Source: Sva-07 sp963743825 (GTDB taxonomy: Bacteria; Actinomycetota; Acidimicrobiia; Acidimicrobiales; Ilumatobacteraceae). Taken from it: a DNA stretch of 64,000 nt. The position numbers and the translations under genes were made by a program. The notes under the pieces are model-generated. The model was not told where the DNA came from and did no database searches. It saw only the letters and a program-made list of their open reading frames with translations. Where the stretch lies: NCBI GenBank assembly GCA_963743825.1, contig CAVURC010000011.1:62001-126000 (forward strand), given 5' to 3'. Positions 42,958 to 53,710 of this stretch are shown one piece after another; the first letter of the stretch is position 1, and the number at the start of each line of letters is the position of its first letter.

Positions 42958-44969
42958 CAACCGGCGCGGCGCCCGCGGGCGGCGAGGGCGCGTTTGCCCT
43001 CCATGAAGTCGACGAGCACGTAGTCGCCGAGGTGTTCGGGTGTCGTGAAGAACGCTCGACCCCGGTTGATCTGCGTCATCTGCTCGATGAAGGCTCGCAG
43101 CGAACCGTCGGCACCGAGGCCGAAGGTGTTGATCCGGATCTGCTCCTTGGTGCAGCGAACGACCTCACGCAGCGTGGCCTCGACGGTCTCACGGACCGGT
43201 GGATAATTGAAGAACGGCATCCCGTTGTCCATGATGTGCGCCGTCGGCTCGCCGTCGGTGATCATGATGATCTGCTTGGTGCCCGACTCACGGGCGAGCA
43301 GCTTGCGGGCCAGGATGAAGCCGTGCTGCATGTTCGTGCCGTACACGAAGTCCCACGACACTTCCGGCAGTTGCTCGGCGGTGAGGATCCGCGCGGTCTC
43401 GGAGAACCCGACGATGCCGAGATAGTCGCGCGGGAACTGCGAGGTGATCAGGCTGTGCAATGCCATCGCGACCTTCTTGGCCGGCAGGAAGTTGTCGCGC
43501 ATCGGCATCGACAGCGACAGGTCGAGCATGAGCACCGTCGACGAACGGGTGAGATGTTCGGTCCGCTCGATCTCGAAGTCGGACGGGTCGAGCTGGATCG
43601 GCGTGCCCCCACCCGAGCGCCGCAGCGCATTGCGGATGGTCCGGTTGAGGTCGAGCTGGAACGGGTCGCCGTACTCGTAGGCCTTGGTGTCGTAGGTGCG
43701 CTCGTGGCCCTGGCCGAGGTTCGAGGTCTGATGCTGGCCCACGGTGTCCTTGGCCAGCTTCGAGAAGAGGTCGCGCAACGCGTTCGATCCGATCTTGCGC
43801 AACCCCTTCGGCGTCAGCTCCAGCCGGCCTTCCTTCTGCTCGATGAGTCCCGCCTCCTCGAGCATCTTGGTGAGTTCGGCCAGCCGTTCGAGTGAACGGG
43901 CGGCATCGTCGCCCATCAGGTCACGCACCCGATCCATGTCGGCCTCGGCGAGCGCGGCGGGACTCGACGCATTGCGCAACAGGTTCTCGAGCTGGTCGAG
44001 GTCGCCCATGTCCTGCATTGCCTGCATCGCCTGCTGGAACCCCATTGGGTCCTGGCCCTCGAAGTCGTAGCTCTGGTTCCAGTTGAGCTGGGGGAACATC
44101 TGCTGGAGGTTGCCCGACAGCTGCTGCATCTGCCACTGCAGATCCATGTCTTCCATCAGCTGGTCGGACAGCTGTTGGAGCTGCGCCCGCTGCTCGGGCG
44201 TCATCGAGTTCATCATCGCCTGCATCGCGGCCATGCGCTTGGCCATCTGTTCGAGCAGTTCCTCGACCGTCTCGGGGTTCTCCGGGAAGAAGTCGCCGTA
44301 CTCCTGCATGAACTGTTCGAAGCCCGGGTCCTCGCCGCGCTGGTGCTTCTCGAGCATCTCGTTGAGGGCGGCCATCATGTCCTTCATGCGCGCCATGTCC
44401 TCGGGTGTCATGTTCGACATCGCGCCCGACATCTGGTCGACCATCTGCTGCATCAGCTGCTCGCGCAGCTTGTCCATCAGCTGCTCGAAGCGCTGCTTGG
44501 CCTCCTTCGACTCGAAGTTGTACGAGTCGAGTTCACGGACCTTGCCGGCGAGATCGTCGGGCATGAGGTCGAGGCGCATGTTCCGCTCGTCGGCGGCTGC
44601 CTGGGCGTTCTGCGCTCGACGTTCGTCGCCGGAGTTGAGCGCCTCGTTGCGAGCGTTGTCGATGGCGTGGCGTTCCTCGTCGATGATGTCGTCGAGCTGT
44701 GCCTTGATCTCGTCGTAGACACCGCCGAGGTCGGAGTTCTCCAGACGCTGCTGGCGCTCCTGGCGGAGGCGTTCGAGCAGCTCGCGGATCCCCTGCAACT
44801 CCTCGCCGTTGCGGTCGCGCATGCCCTCTTGCATCATGCGACGCAGCGCAGCGTTGACGTCACCGTGGTACAGGAGTTCGTCGGTCAACTCGTCGAAGGC
44901 GGCGTCGGCGTCGAACTCGAAGCCGGTCTGTGTTCCATCCCACCGCGAGTACATGAACCGCTGTGCCAT
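42957..44969 (-). CDS. VWA-domain protein (CoxE/chelatase-D-like)
   Basis: A 670-residue soluble protein. The first two thirds are helical, rich in Met, Gln and acidic residues, with probable coiled coil (about 120-330). A C-terminal von Willebrand A domain has the MIDAS residues: STVLMLDLSLSMPM (D-x-S-x-S), the later Thr and the TDGEPT Asp. Such proteins pair with MoxR/chelatase-type AAA+ ATPases to remodel or mature partner proteins. The matching ATPase is at 46.4 kb on the same strand. Target unknown. Confidence 0.85.
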   Translation of the reverse strand: MAQRFMYSRWDGTQTGFEFDADAAFDELTDELLYHGDVNAALRRMMQEGMRDRNGEELQGIRELLERLRQERQQRLENSDLGGVYDEIKAQLDDIIDEERHAIDNARNEALNSGDERRAQNAQAAADERNMRLDLMPDDLAGKVRELDSYNFESKEAKQRFEQLMDKLREQLMQQMVDQMSGAMSNMTPEDMARMKDMMAALNEMLEKHQRGEDPGFEQFMQEYGDFFPENPETVEELLEQMAKRMAAMQAMMNSMTPEQRAQLQQLSDQLMEDMDLQWQMQQLSGNLQQMFPQLNWNQSYDFEGQDPMGFQQAMQAMQDMGDLDQLENLLRNASSPAALAEADMDRVRDLMGDDAARSLERLAELTKMLEEAGLIEQKEGRLELTPKGLRKIGSNALRDLFSKLAKDTVGQHQTSNLGQGHERTYDTKAYEYGDPFQLDLNRTIRNALRRSGGGTPIQLDPSDFEIERTEHLTRSSTVLMLDLSLSMPMRDNFLPAKKVAMALHSLITSQFPRDYLGIVGFSETARILTAEQLPEVSWDFVYGTNMQHGFILARKLLARESGTKQIIMITDGEPTAHIMDNGMPFFNYPPVRETVEATLREVVRCTKEQIRINTFGLGADGSLRAFIEQMTQINRGRAFFTTPEHLGDYVLVDFMEGKRALAARGRRAG

Positions 44970-45028
44970 GACTGGAACTTAACGGGTCGTCCGCCCCTTC
45001 GCAGTTCGGAGCCAATATCATCGATGTG

Positions 45029-45574
45029 ATGCGTGTCCCCCGCACGTTCGTGTTCGTCGACTTGTCCGGATTCACGAACTACACCGCTGCGTTCGGCGAC
45101 GATGCGGCGGGTCGCGTGCTCAGCACGTTCCGCGGCATCGTGCGCACCGTCGCCTCCGATCGCGGTGTGCGCATCGCCAAGTGGCTCGGTGACGGCTGCA
45201 TGATCGTGGCGGTCGATCAACGCGATGCCATCGAGTTCGTGCTCGATCTCGAGCAGCAGGCAACCGACGTGTGTGCTCCACTGACCGTCCGCGCCGGCCT
45301 GGCGACCGGGCATGCGTTGTTGTTCGAGGGCGACGACTACATCGGTTCGGCCGTCAACATGGCCGCAAGGTTGTGCGACCGCGCCAAGGGCGTCGAGGTG
45401 CTGATTCCGACGATGCAGCTCGAGCGACTCCCCGAGGGCGTCCACGCCGAGCCGTTCGGTGAGGTCGAACTCCGAGGATTCCCGGGCCCGATCGACGTCG
45501 TCGAACTCGTCGGGACGCCGGCACCGGCCAACGTCGACACGTCCGATCTGTGGACTCGCAGTCCGTACATCTGA
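45029..45574 (+). CDS. Class III nucleotide cyclase domain protein
   Basis: A 181-residue single-domain protein of the class III adenylate/guanylate cyclase fold. FVFVDLSGFTNYTAAFG and KWLGDGCMIVA hold the two metal-binding Asp residues, and AGLATGHALLFEGDDYIGSAVNMAARL is the typical dimer core. It could make cAMP or cGMP as a homodimer, or be a signal receiver. GTG 45026 is an alternative start. It sits divergently between the VWA gene and the GH1-like gene. Confidence 0.85.
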   Translation: MRVPRTFVFVDLSGFTNYTAAFGDDAAGRVLSTFRGIVRTVASDRGVRIAKWLGDGCMIVAVDQRDAIEFVLDLEQQATDVCAPLTVRAGLATGHALLFEGDDYIGSAVNMAARLCDRAKGVEVLIPTMQLERLPEGVHAEPFGEVELRGFPGPIDVVELVGTPAPANVDTSDLWTRSPYI

Positions 45575-45591
45575 CCAGCCGCACTCGACTC

Positions 45592-46407
45592 ATGCCATTC
45601 CGGCGCGGCGCTGCACTCACCACGGCGAGCACGCTCGGGTTTGCCGACACCTCCGACATCGGTTCCACGCCCGGCAACGGGTTCATCCACCGGTGGCCCG
45701 ATGACCTCGCAGAACTGCACGAAACCGGCGTCACCGACGTGCGCCTCACGCTCGACTGGGCGCGACTCCAACCTCGCCCGACCGTCCTCGACGACGACTG
45801 GGCCGAGCGTTACGAGCAGATGCTGGCAGGTGCCGAGGCGATCGACCTGCGGGTGTGGGCGACGCTCCACGACGGGTCGATCCCCCGTTGGTTCGACAAC
45901 GACGGTGGCTTCGACGACGACGAGACGTTCACCACGTGGTGGCCGCGCTGGGTCGAGCGCATCGCCGACCGGTTCGGCGACAGCGTCGGCGGATGGGTGC
46001 CCTTCGCCGAGATCCCGCGTGGTGCTCCGACGCAGCCTTGGCGCGACACCTGGAGCATTCTCGAGGGAACCTGCCCCGTGGTTGCCTCGGTGGCAGCGGA
46101 GACGACCTCGGTCGAGGAGTACGTCGGACGCGCGTCGCATCTCGGGATCGTGCTCGCGACCCCGTGGGAGCCCGACGAGGCGATCGGTGACCGACAGCTC
46201 GAGACCGCCTCGACCCTGTGGGGACACGCGGTTCGCGATGGCTCCGACGACTTCGACGGGCCGGTCGTGATCACCGGGTTCCGTCCGGGCCACGACGACG
46301 TCGACGCCGCTGCCCTGATCACCGAGCAGCTGATCACGTCACTCGATGACGCAATCGCCGACGGCGTGCACGTCGAGGTGTGCTTCTTCGAACCCCCAAC
46401 CAATTGA
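45592..46407 (+). CDS. Glycoside hydrolase family 1-like protein, short and possibly inactive
   Basis: A 271-residue protein resembling the front of a GH1 beta-glucosidase barrel: GNGFIHRWPDDLAELHETGVTDVRLTLDWARLQP and ERYEQMLAGAEAIDLRVWATLHD. The usual NEP acid/base site reads FAEIP, and the expected ITENG nucleophile reads VITGFRPG, so one or both catalytic Glu look absent; length is also well below the usual 440-480. It follows the cyclase by 17 bases. Its stop is inside a large palindrome. Confidence 0.65.
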   Translation: MPFRRGAALTTASTLGFADTSDIGSTPGNGFIHRWPDDLAELHETGVTDVRLTLDWARLQPRPTVLDDDWAERYEQMLAGAEAIDLRVWATLHDGSIPRWFDNDGGFDDDETFTTWWPRWVERIADRFGDSVGGWVPFAEIPRGAPTQPWRDTWSILEGTCPVVASVAAETTSVEEYVGRASHLGIVLATPWEPDEAIGDRQLETASTLWGHAVRDGSDDFDGPVVITGFRPGHDDVDAAALITEQLITSLDDAIADGVHVEVCFFEPPTN

Positions 46408-46433
46408 GACGCGGGGTCAGACCCCGCGTCTCA
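46405..46433. terminator. Bidirectional hairpin overlapping the GH1-like stop
   Basis: Perfect 14-base arms TGAGACGCGGGGTC / GACCCCGCGTCTCA with a single-base loop; the first three bases are the GH1-like stop codon. It sits between convergent genes, and its core GGGGTC-A-GACCCC is nearly that of the hairpin at 3791-3823. Confidence 0.8.
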
Positions 46434-46434
46434 T

Positions 46435-47871
46435 TCAGGTGCGGCCGCGGTAGGTGGCGCTGGCGCCGCTGGCGTCCTTGTTCAGTCGCTTGCTGAGATG
46501 GAGGCCCTCGAGGACGAACTCCACTGCGGCGGCCACGGCGGCCGGTGATTCGTCGCCACCGGTCAGGATCGCCACCGGCGTGCGAAGCGCATCGACCTCC
46601 TCGACCAGCCGAGCCAGGTCCTCGGTGGAAACACCTGCGCCCGTGTGGGCAATGGCGCCGTCCTCGAAGGCACCGATGACTGCACGCGTCTGCTCGGGCG
46701 GCACGATGTCCTTGAAGACGCTGAGCACGGCACCCTTGATGAGGTTCTCCATGATCGCCCCCTCGCGACCGTCATCGAGCGACTCGATCTCGATCTTGCC
46801 CATCGAGCTCGCGGCCAGCGCGTCGAGGTCGTCGACACGTGCCACCACATGGCGCTCCCCCGCCCGCAGCCCGCGACGCAGCGCGTTCGCCGCCAGCGCC
46901 TCGAAGTTGGCGACGCTGAGACGAACGCTCACGCCGGAGCGTTGGTTGACGTGATTGCTGGCGCGAGCAAGATGACTGAAGGTGGCCACCACGTCGGCCA
47001 GGTAGTCGGGGACATCGACCTGGATGTCGCCGGCCGCCGTGGTGATGTTCAGCGGTACCGCTTCTTGTCGCATGATCTCGACCTCGGTGTGCACCTCGAG
47101 CGGATAGTGGGTGCGGATCTGGCTGCCGAAACGGTCCTTCAACGGCGTGATGATCCGGCCCCGGTTCGTGTAGTCCTCCGGGTTGGCCGATGCCAGCAAC
47201 ATCACGTCGAGTGGCAGGCGAATCTTGTACCCACGGATCTGGATGTCACGTTCCTCGAGCACGTTGAGCATCCCGACCTGGATCCGTTCGGCGAGGTCGG
47301 GCAGTTCGTTGATGGCGAAGATGCCTCGGTTGGTTCGTGGAACGAGCCCGTAGTGCAGTGTCAACTCGTCGGAGAGGTAGCGGCCCTCGGCCACCTTGAT
47401 CGGGTCGACTTCACCGATGAGGTCGGCGATCGAGGTGTCGGGCGTCGCCAGTTTCTCGCCGAAGCGGTCGCTGCGGTGCACCCAGTGGATCGGCGTGTCG
47501 TCGCCCAGTTCGGCCACGAGGTCGCGAGCGTGCTTCGACACCGGCGCGTACGGATCGTCGTTGATCTCGCTCCCGGCAACGATCGGCATCCACTCGTCGA
47601 GCAGCCCCGTCAGCGACCGGATCATGCGCGTCTTGGCCTGGCCCCGCTCGCCGAGGAAGATCACGTCGTGGCCCGCCAGCAGCGCGTTCTCCAGCTGCGG
47701 CATCACCGTGTCCTCGTAGCCCGCCACGCCGGCGAACAACGGCTCGCCCGCTGCGACCTTCTCGATGGCGTGCTCACGAACCTCCTGCTTGACAGGCCGC
47801 GACACCCACCCCGACGCCCGCAACTCACCGAGCGTTGCTGCGTGATCAGTCGGTCGATCCGTGTCAGCCAT
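46435..47871 (-). CDS. MoxR/Mg-chelatase-I-type AAA+ ATPase
   Basis: A 478-residue ATPase. The nucleotide site is GERGQAKTRMIRS, Walker B is IFAINELPDL, and sensor 1 is MLLASANPEDYTNRGRI; the C-terminal lid follows. This arrangement fits Mg-chelatase subunit I/MoxR ATPases that work with VWA-domain partners; such a partner is encoded at 43-45 kb. No chlorophyll or B12 chelatase genes are present, so metal insertion is unlikely. The intervening cyclase and GH1-like genes are on the opposite strand. Confidence 0.85.
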   Translation of the reverse strand: MADTDRPTDHAATLGELRASGWVSRPVKQEVREHAIEKVAAGEPLFAGVAGYEDTVMPQLENALLAGHDVIFLGERGQAKTRMIRSLTGLLDEWMPIVAGSEINDDPYAPVSKHARDLVAELGDDTPIHWVHRSDRFGEKLATPDTSIADLIGEVDPIKVAEGRYLSDELTLHYGLVPRTNRGIFAINELPDLAERIQVGMLNVLEERDIQIRGYKIRLPLDVMLLASANPEDYTNRGRIITPLKDRFGSQIRTHYPLEVHTEVEIMRQEAVPLNITTAAGDIQVDVPDYLADVVATFSHLARASNHVNQRSGVSVRLSVANFEALAANALRRGLRAGERHVVARVDDLDALAASSMGKIEIESLDDGREGAIMENLIKGAVLSVFKDIVPPEQTRAVIGAFEDGAIAHTGAGVSTEDLARLVEEVDALRTPVAILTGGDESPAAVAAAVEFVLEGLHLSKRLNKDASGASATYRGRT

Positions 47872-47954
47872 GGCCCGAACCTAGCGCCCCGACCCTGCGC
47901 ACGCTCTGCGGAGCGGCGAGGTGCTGCACGACGTTGCTGAGTACCATCCGATCG

Positions 47955-50074
47955 ATGGAACTGTCGGGCGTCTGGGTGGCAGCCGTCGCCGACGACGACG
48001 TTCGACGCACCGGGATCGGCCTCGACACCGACGACAGCACCTGGACGCCGGTCCCGGTCCCCGGCCACTGGCGCAACACTGCGGAATTCGGCGACACCGA
48101 CGGCCCGGTGATGTACCGGCATGCGTTCACCGCCACGCCGCCACCCGACGGTCGGCGACGCTGGATCACCCTCGATGGCGTGTTCTACCAGGCTGATGTC
48201 TGGCTCGACGGCGCCTACCTCGGCGACCCCGAGGGCTACTTCTTCCCCCACACGTTCGATGTGACCACGCTGTCGAGATTCGCCGACGATCACGTCCTGG
48301 CAGTCGAGGTGACCTGCTCGCCGCAGACGTCGACGACCGGCCGACGCAACATCACCGGTGTCTTCCAGTCACCGACGTCGACGGCCAATCCCGGCGGGTT
48401 GTGGAGGCCCGTGCGGTGCTTCGACACGGGGCCGGTCAGAGTCGACCGTCTCAGGGTCCTGTGCCGCGATGCCGACGAACGCCGCGCCCACCTGCGCATC
48501 GCCGCCAGATTCGACAGTGACCGCGAAGCGGCCGTGACCATCCGGACGTCGATCGGCGGTGATGTCAGTGACGAGTCGCAGCTCGTCGTCGCGGCCGGCC
48601 AGAACGAGATCGAGTGGAATGTCGACATCACCGATCCGGCGTTGTGGTGGCCGCGGGCACTCGGTGAGCAGCCACTCGTCGACGTCACCGTCGACGTGAT
48701 GATCGACGGCGCGATGAGCGACCGACGCGAGCGTCGAACAGGGCTCCGCCAGATCACGTGGGACAACTGGCAGTGCACCGTCAACGGAGAACGACTCTTC
48801 CTCAAGGGGGCCAACTACCTGCCGGTGACCGAGCTACCGGCCGACGCCACCTCCGAGCGGATCCGCGGCGATCTCCAGGCGGCCGTCGATCTCGGGCTCG
48901 ACGCGCTTCGCATCCACGGCCACATCGCCGATCGTGAGGTGTACGCAGCCGCCGACGAGCTCGGCCTCCTGCTCCTCCAGGACTTCCCGCTCCAGTGGGG
49001 CCACGCCCGGTCCGTGCGCGCGCAGGCGGTCGAACAGGCGCGTGCGGCGGTCGACTCGCTCGGACACCATCCGTCGATCGCGATGTGGAACGCGCACGAT
49101 GATCCCGGCGGGACCGACGCCGACGACGGCCCGCCCGGCTGGGGCCGTCAGGTGCGCACGATCGCCACCGCTCAGCTCCCGAGCTGGAATCGCAGCGTGC
49201 TCGACCGTTGGGTCAAGCGGGCGTTCGAGAAGGCCGACAGCACGCGTCACGTCGTGGCTCATTCGGGCGTCCTCCCCCACCTTCCCCAACTCGACGGAAC
49301 CGACAGCCACCTCTGGTTCGGGTGGCGCCACGGTGAGGCCGAAGACCTCGCCGAGTTCGCCCGTCGGTTGCCGCGGATGGTCCGTTTCGTCAGCGAGTTC
49401 GGCTCCGGCTCACCACCTCGCTCGGCGCCGTTCATCGACGAGGAGTTGCTCGTCAACGAGTGGCCGGATCTGGACTGGGATCGCCTCGCGGCCGAGCACG
49501 GCTACGAGCGTTCGACCTTCGAGCGGCTGTTTCCACCGAACGATTTCGACACGTACGAGGAGTGGCGCGACACCACCCAGCACTACCAGTCCCACGTCCT
49601 CAAGGTCCAGATCGAAGCGCTGCGCCGTCTGAAGTACCGCCCGACCGGTGGGTTCTGTTTCTCGTCGCTCAACGACTCGGCGCCCTCGATCTCGACCAGC
49701 ATCCTCGATGCCGATCGAGTCCCGAAGTTCGCGTGCGACGCCGTACAGGCTGCGTGCGCACCGGTGCTCGTGGTGATCGATCCGCTCCCCGACCTCGTGG
49801 CGCCGGGCGATCAGCTCGACCTCGACGTGCACCTGATCAGCGACCTGCGCGTGCCGATCGACTTCGCGGTGGTCGATGCCGTGGCGACCTGGTCATGGGA
49901 CAGTCAGGCGAGCAACGGTGGCGATTCGGTGGATCGGTGGCCGCCGACGACGTGGTCAAGGTCGGCCGGATCCGCCTCGACGTCCCCGACACCACGGGCC
50001 TCCTGACGATCGACCTCACGATGACCGCCGGGGAGATCACCGGGACCAACCACTACGCCACCACCGTCACCTGA
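47955..50074 (+). CDS. Glycoside hydrolase family 2-like (beta-mannosidase type) protein, one frameshift
   Basis: About 706 residues once repaired. Jelly-roll (LSGVWVAAV ... WITLDGVFYQADVWLDG), Ig-like and TIM barrel (GERLFLKGANYLPVTELPA; FVSEFGSGSPP with the nucleophile Glu) regions are in order. The acid/base site, where the family usually has NE, reads MWNAHDDPGG, i.e. a likely Glu-to-Asp change. Near 49896-49915 the frame is lost; the Ig-like end (QRWRFGGSVAADDVVKVGRI ... HYATTVT) is in another phase. One base, or two CG pairs, appear missing. Confidence 0.8.
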
Positions 50075-50094
50075 CCCCGCCTCCCCACCAACGC

Positions 50095-50133
50095 TGTGAG
50101 CGATGCACGCAACCTGTGCGTGCATCGCTCACA
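50095..50133. terminator. Convergent-gene palindrome, type-T copy 1
   Basis: Perfect 17-base arms TGTGAGCGATGCACGCA (50095-50111) and its complement (50117-50133) around loop ACCTG. It lies between the ends of the GH2-like gene and sdhB. A near-identical element is at 59303-59345. Confidence 0.8.
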
Positions 50134-50142
50134 ACACGAGGT

Positions 50143-50909
50143 TCAGCGGGCGAGGGCCTTGCGGTTCTTGAACTTCGACTTCAGGTAGTCGACGTTCATC
50201 GTGGCGATGTTGTCGATCGAGATCTCCTTCGGGCACGCCGCCTGACATTCGCCATGGTTCGTGCACGAACCGAAGTACTCGTCCATCTTCTCGACCATCG
50301 CCTCGGCGCGCTTGTAACGCTCGGCCTGGCCCTGCGGGAGCAGGTTCAGGTGCGCAAGCTTCGCCGAGGTGAACAGGCTCGCTGCCCCGTTCGGGCACGC
50401 CGCCACGCAGGCGCCACAACCGATGCAGGCCGCTGCGTCCATCGAGGCGTCGGCCACCGGCTTGGGGATCGGGATCAGGTTGGCGTCGGGTGCACCACCG
50501 GTCGGCGCCGTGATGTACCCGCCGGACTCGATGATGCGGTCGAACGCCGAACGGTCGACCATCAGATCCTTGATGATCGGGAACGCGGCGGCACGCCACG
50601 GCTCGACGACGATCTCGTCGCCGCTCGTGAACGTCCGCATGTGGATCTGGCAGGTGGCCGCACCTCGCGACGGGCCGTGAGCCTGACCATCGATCATCAA
50701 CGAGCAGGTGCCGCAGATGCCCTCACGACAGTCGTGGTCGAAGACGATCGCCTCCTTGCCTTCCTCGATGAGCCGCTCGTTGAGGATGTCGAGCATCTCG
50801 AGGAACGACGCCTCGTCGCTGATCTCGGGGATCTGATGGCTCTCGAAACGGCCCTGTCCTGTCGGGCCGTCCTGACGCCAGATCTTGAGGGTGAGATTGG
50901 TGAGGCTGC

Positions 50910-50913
<4 letters not shown>
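50143..50913 (-). CDS. sdhB: Succinate dehydrogenase iron-sulfur subunit
   Basis: A 256-residue electron-transfer subunit. Cysteines for the 2Fe-2S cluster are in CREGICGTCSLMIDGQ and a later CQIHMRTF; the 4Fe-4S and 3Fe-4S clusters are held by CIGCGACVAACP and the later SCTNHGECQAACP. It passes electrons from SdhA's FAD to the membrane quinone site. GTG 50913 overlaps the sdhA stop. Third gene of sdhCAB. Confidence 0.95.
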
Positions 50914-52828
<1,915 letters not shown>

Positions 52829-52832
<4 letters not shown>

Positions 52833-53643
52833 TCCGATTCTCCTTCCACGCAACAGGTGACGGCGTCGGGGTCGAACTCGATGATGCCCGCCTGAACGGC
52901 GATCGGGATCGACACGTTGCCGACGACGACGACCGTCGCGACGATCGTGGCGAGGCCCACGGCGCCAGGAGTTGAACCGGGGGTTGCTCCATCCCATCGA
53001 CTGGAACAGCGACCAGGTTCCGTGGAACAGGTGGATGCCGAGCGCGATGTTGGCGAGGATGTAGAACACCGCGACCGGCAGTCTCGACAACGACTGGTCG
53101 ATGTTCCAGTACGGGGCACCACGAACGTAGTCGGGGTTGAACCATCCCCACGTGAGATCGGCGAGATGGAAGGCCAGGAAGAGCACGACGATGATGCCGG
53201 TCCAGCGCATCGTGCGGCTGGCGAAGTTCGCCACCTGGTAGTCGCGAGGTGTCTGGTACTTGACCGGGCGGGCCTTGCGGTTCAGCACGGTCAGTGAGTA
53301 CGCCGCGTGGACGTGCAGCAGCAGCGCGCCGATGAGCACCAGACGCAGGCCCCACAGGAAGATACGTCCGCGGCACGATCGGCACGAGGAGATCACGGAG
53401 GAACTCGCCGTAGATGTCGATGTCGTACATCGACTCGTCACCTTCTGCGATGACGCCGAGGTACACCTTCAAGTTGCCGATCATGTGACCGACCACGAAG
53501 CCGATCCCGATGATCCCGGTGATCGCCATGACGTACTTCTTGCCGACTGCCGTCGAGTAGAGGTCGCGGGCGAACCCCTTCTTCTTCGACGGCGGCTTGA
53601 CGGCGGTCCCGGAAACGGGTCCGCGGCTCAACGTTTGTGCCAT
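52829..53643 (-). CDS. sdhC: Succinate dehydrogenase membrane anchor (cytochrome b, type B), two frameshifts
   Basis: A single-subunit, five-helix, di-haem membrane anchor. Helices and haem His residues are recognisable: KYVMAITGIIGIGFVVGHMIGNLKVYLG, ALLLHVHAAYSL, IIVVLFLAFHLADL and ALGIHLFHGTWSLFQSMG. Two breaks, at about 53365 and 52963, move the reading frame; adding one CG at each (ACGTATC and GGCGCCG, minus strand) joins all parts. The C-terminus is then TCCVEGESE, its stop overlapping the sdhA start. The type fits menaquinone-using actinobacteria. Confidence 0.9.
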
Positions 53644-53710
53644 TGCAGGGAAACTACTCCCCACCGGAGCGCGCACGCCCAATCCACCCGGCAATCGGCC
53701 ACGGTGTGGG

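Noticed and set aside
42950..48000. Magnesium or cobalt chelatase operon
   Set aside because: Only the AAA+ and VWA-type proteins are present; there is no large chelatase subunit and no chlorophyll or cobalamin genes.
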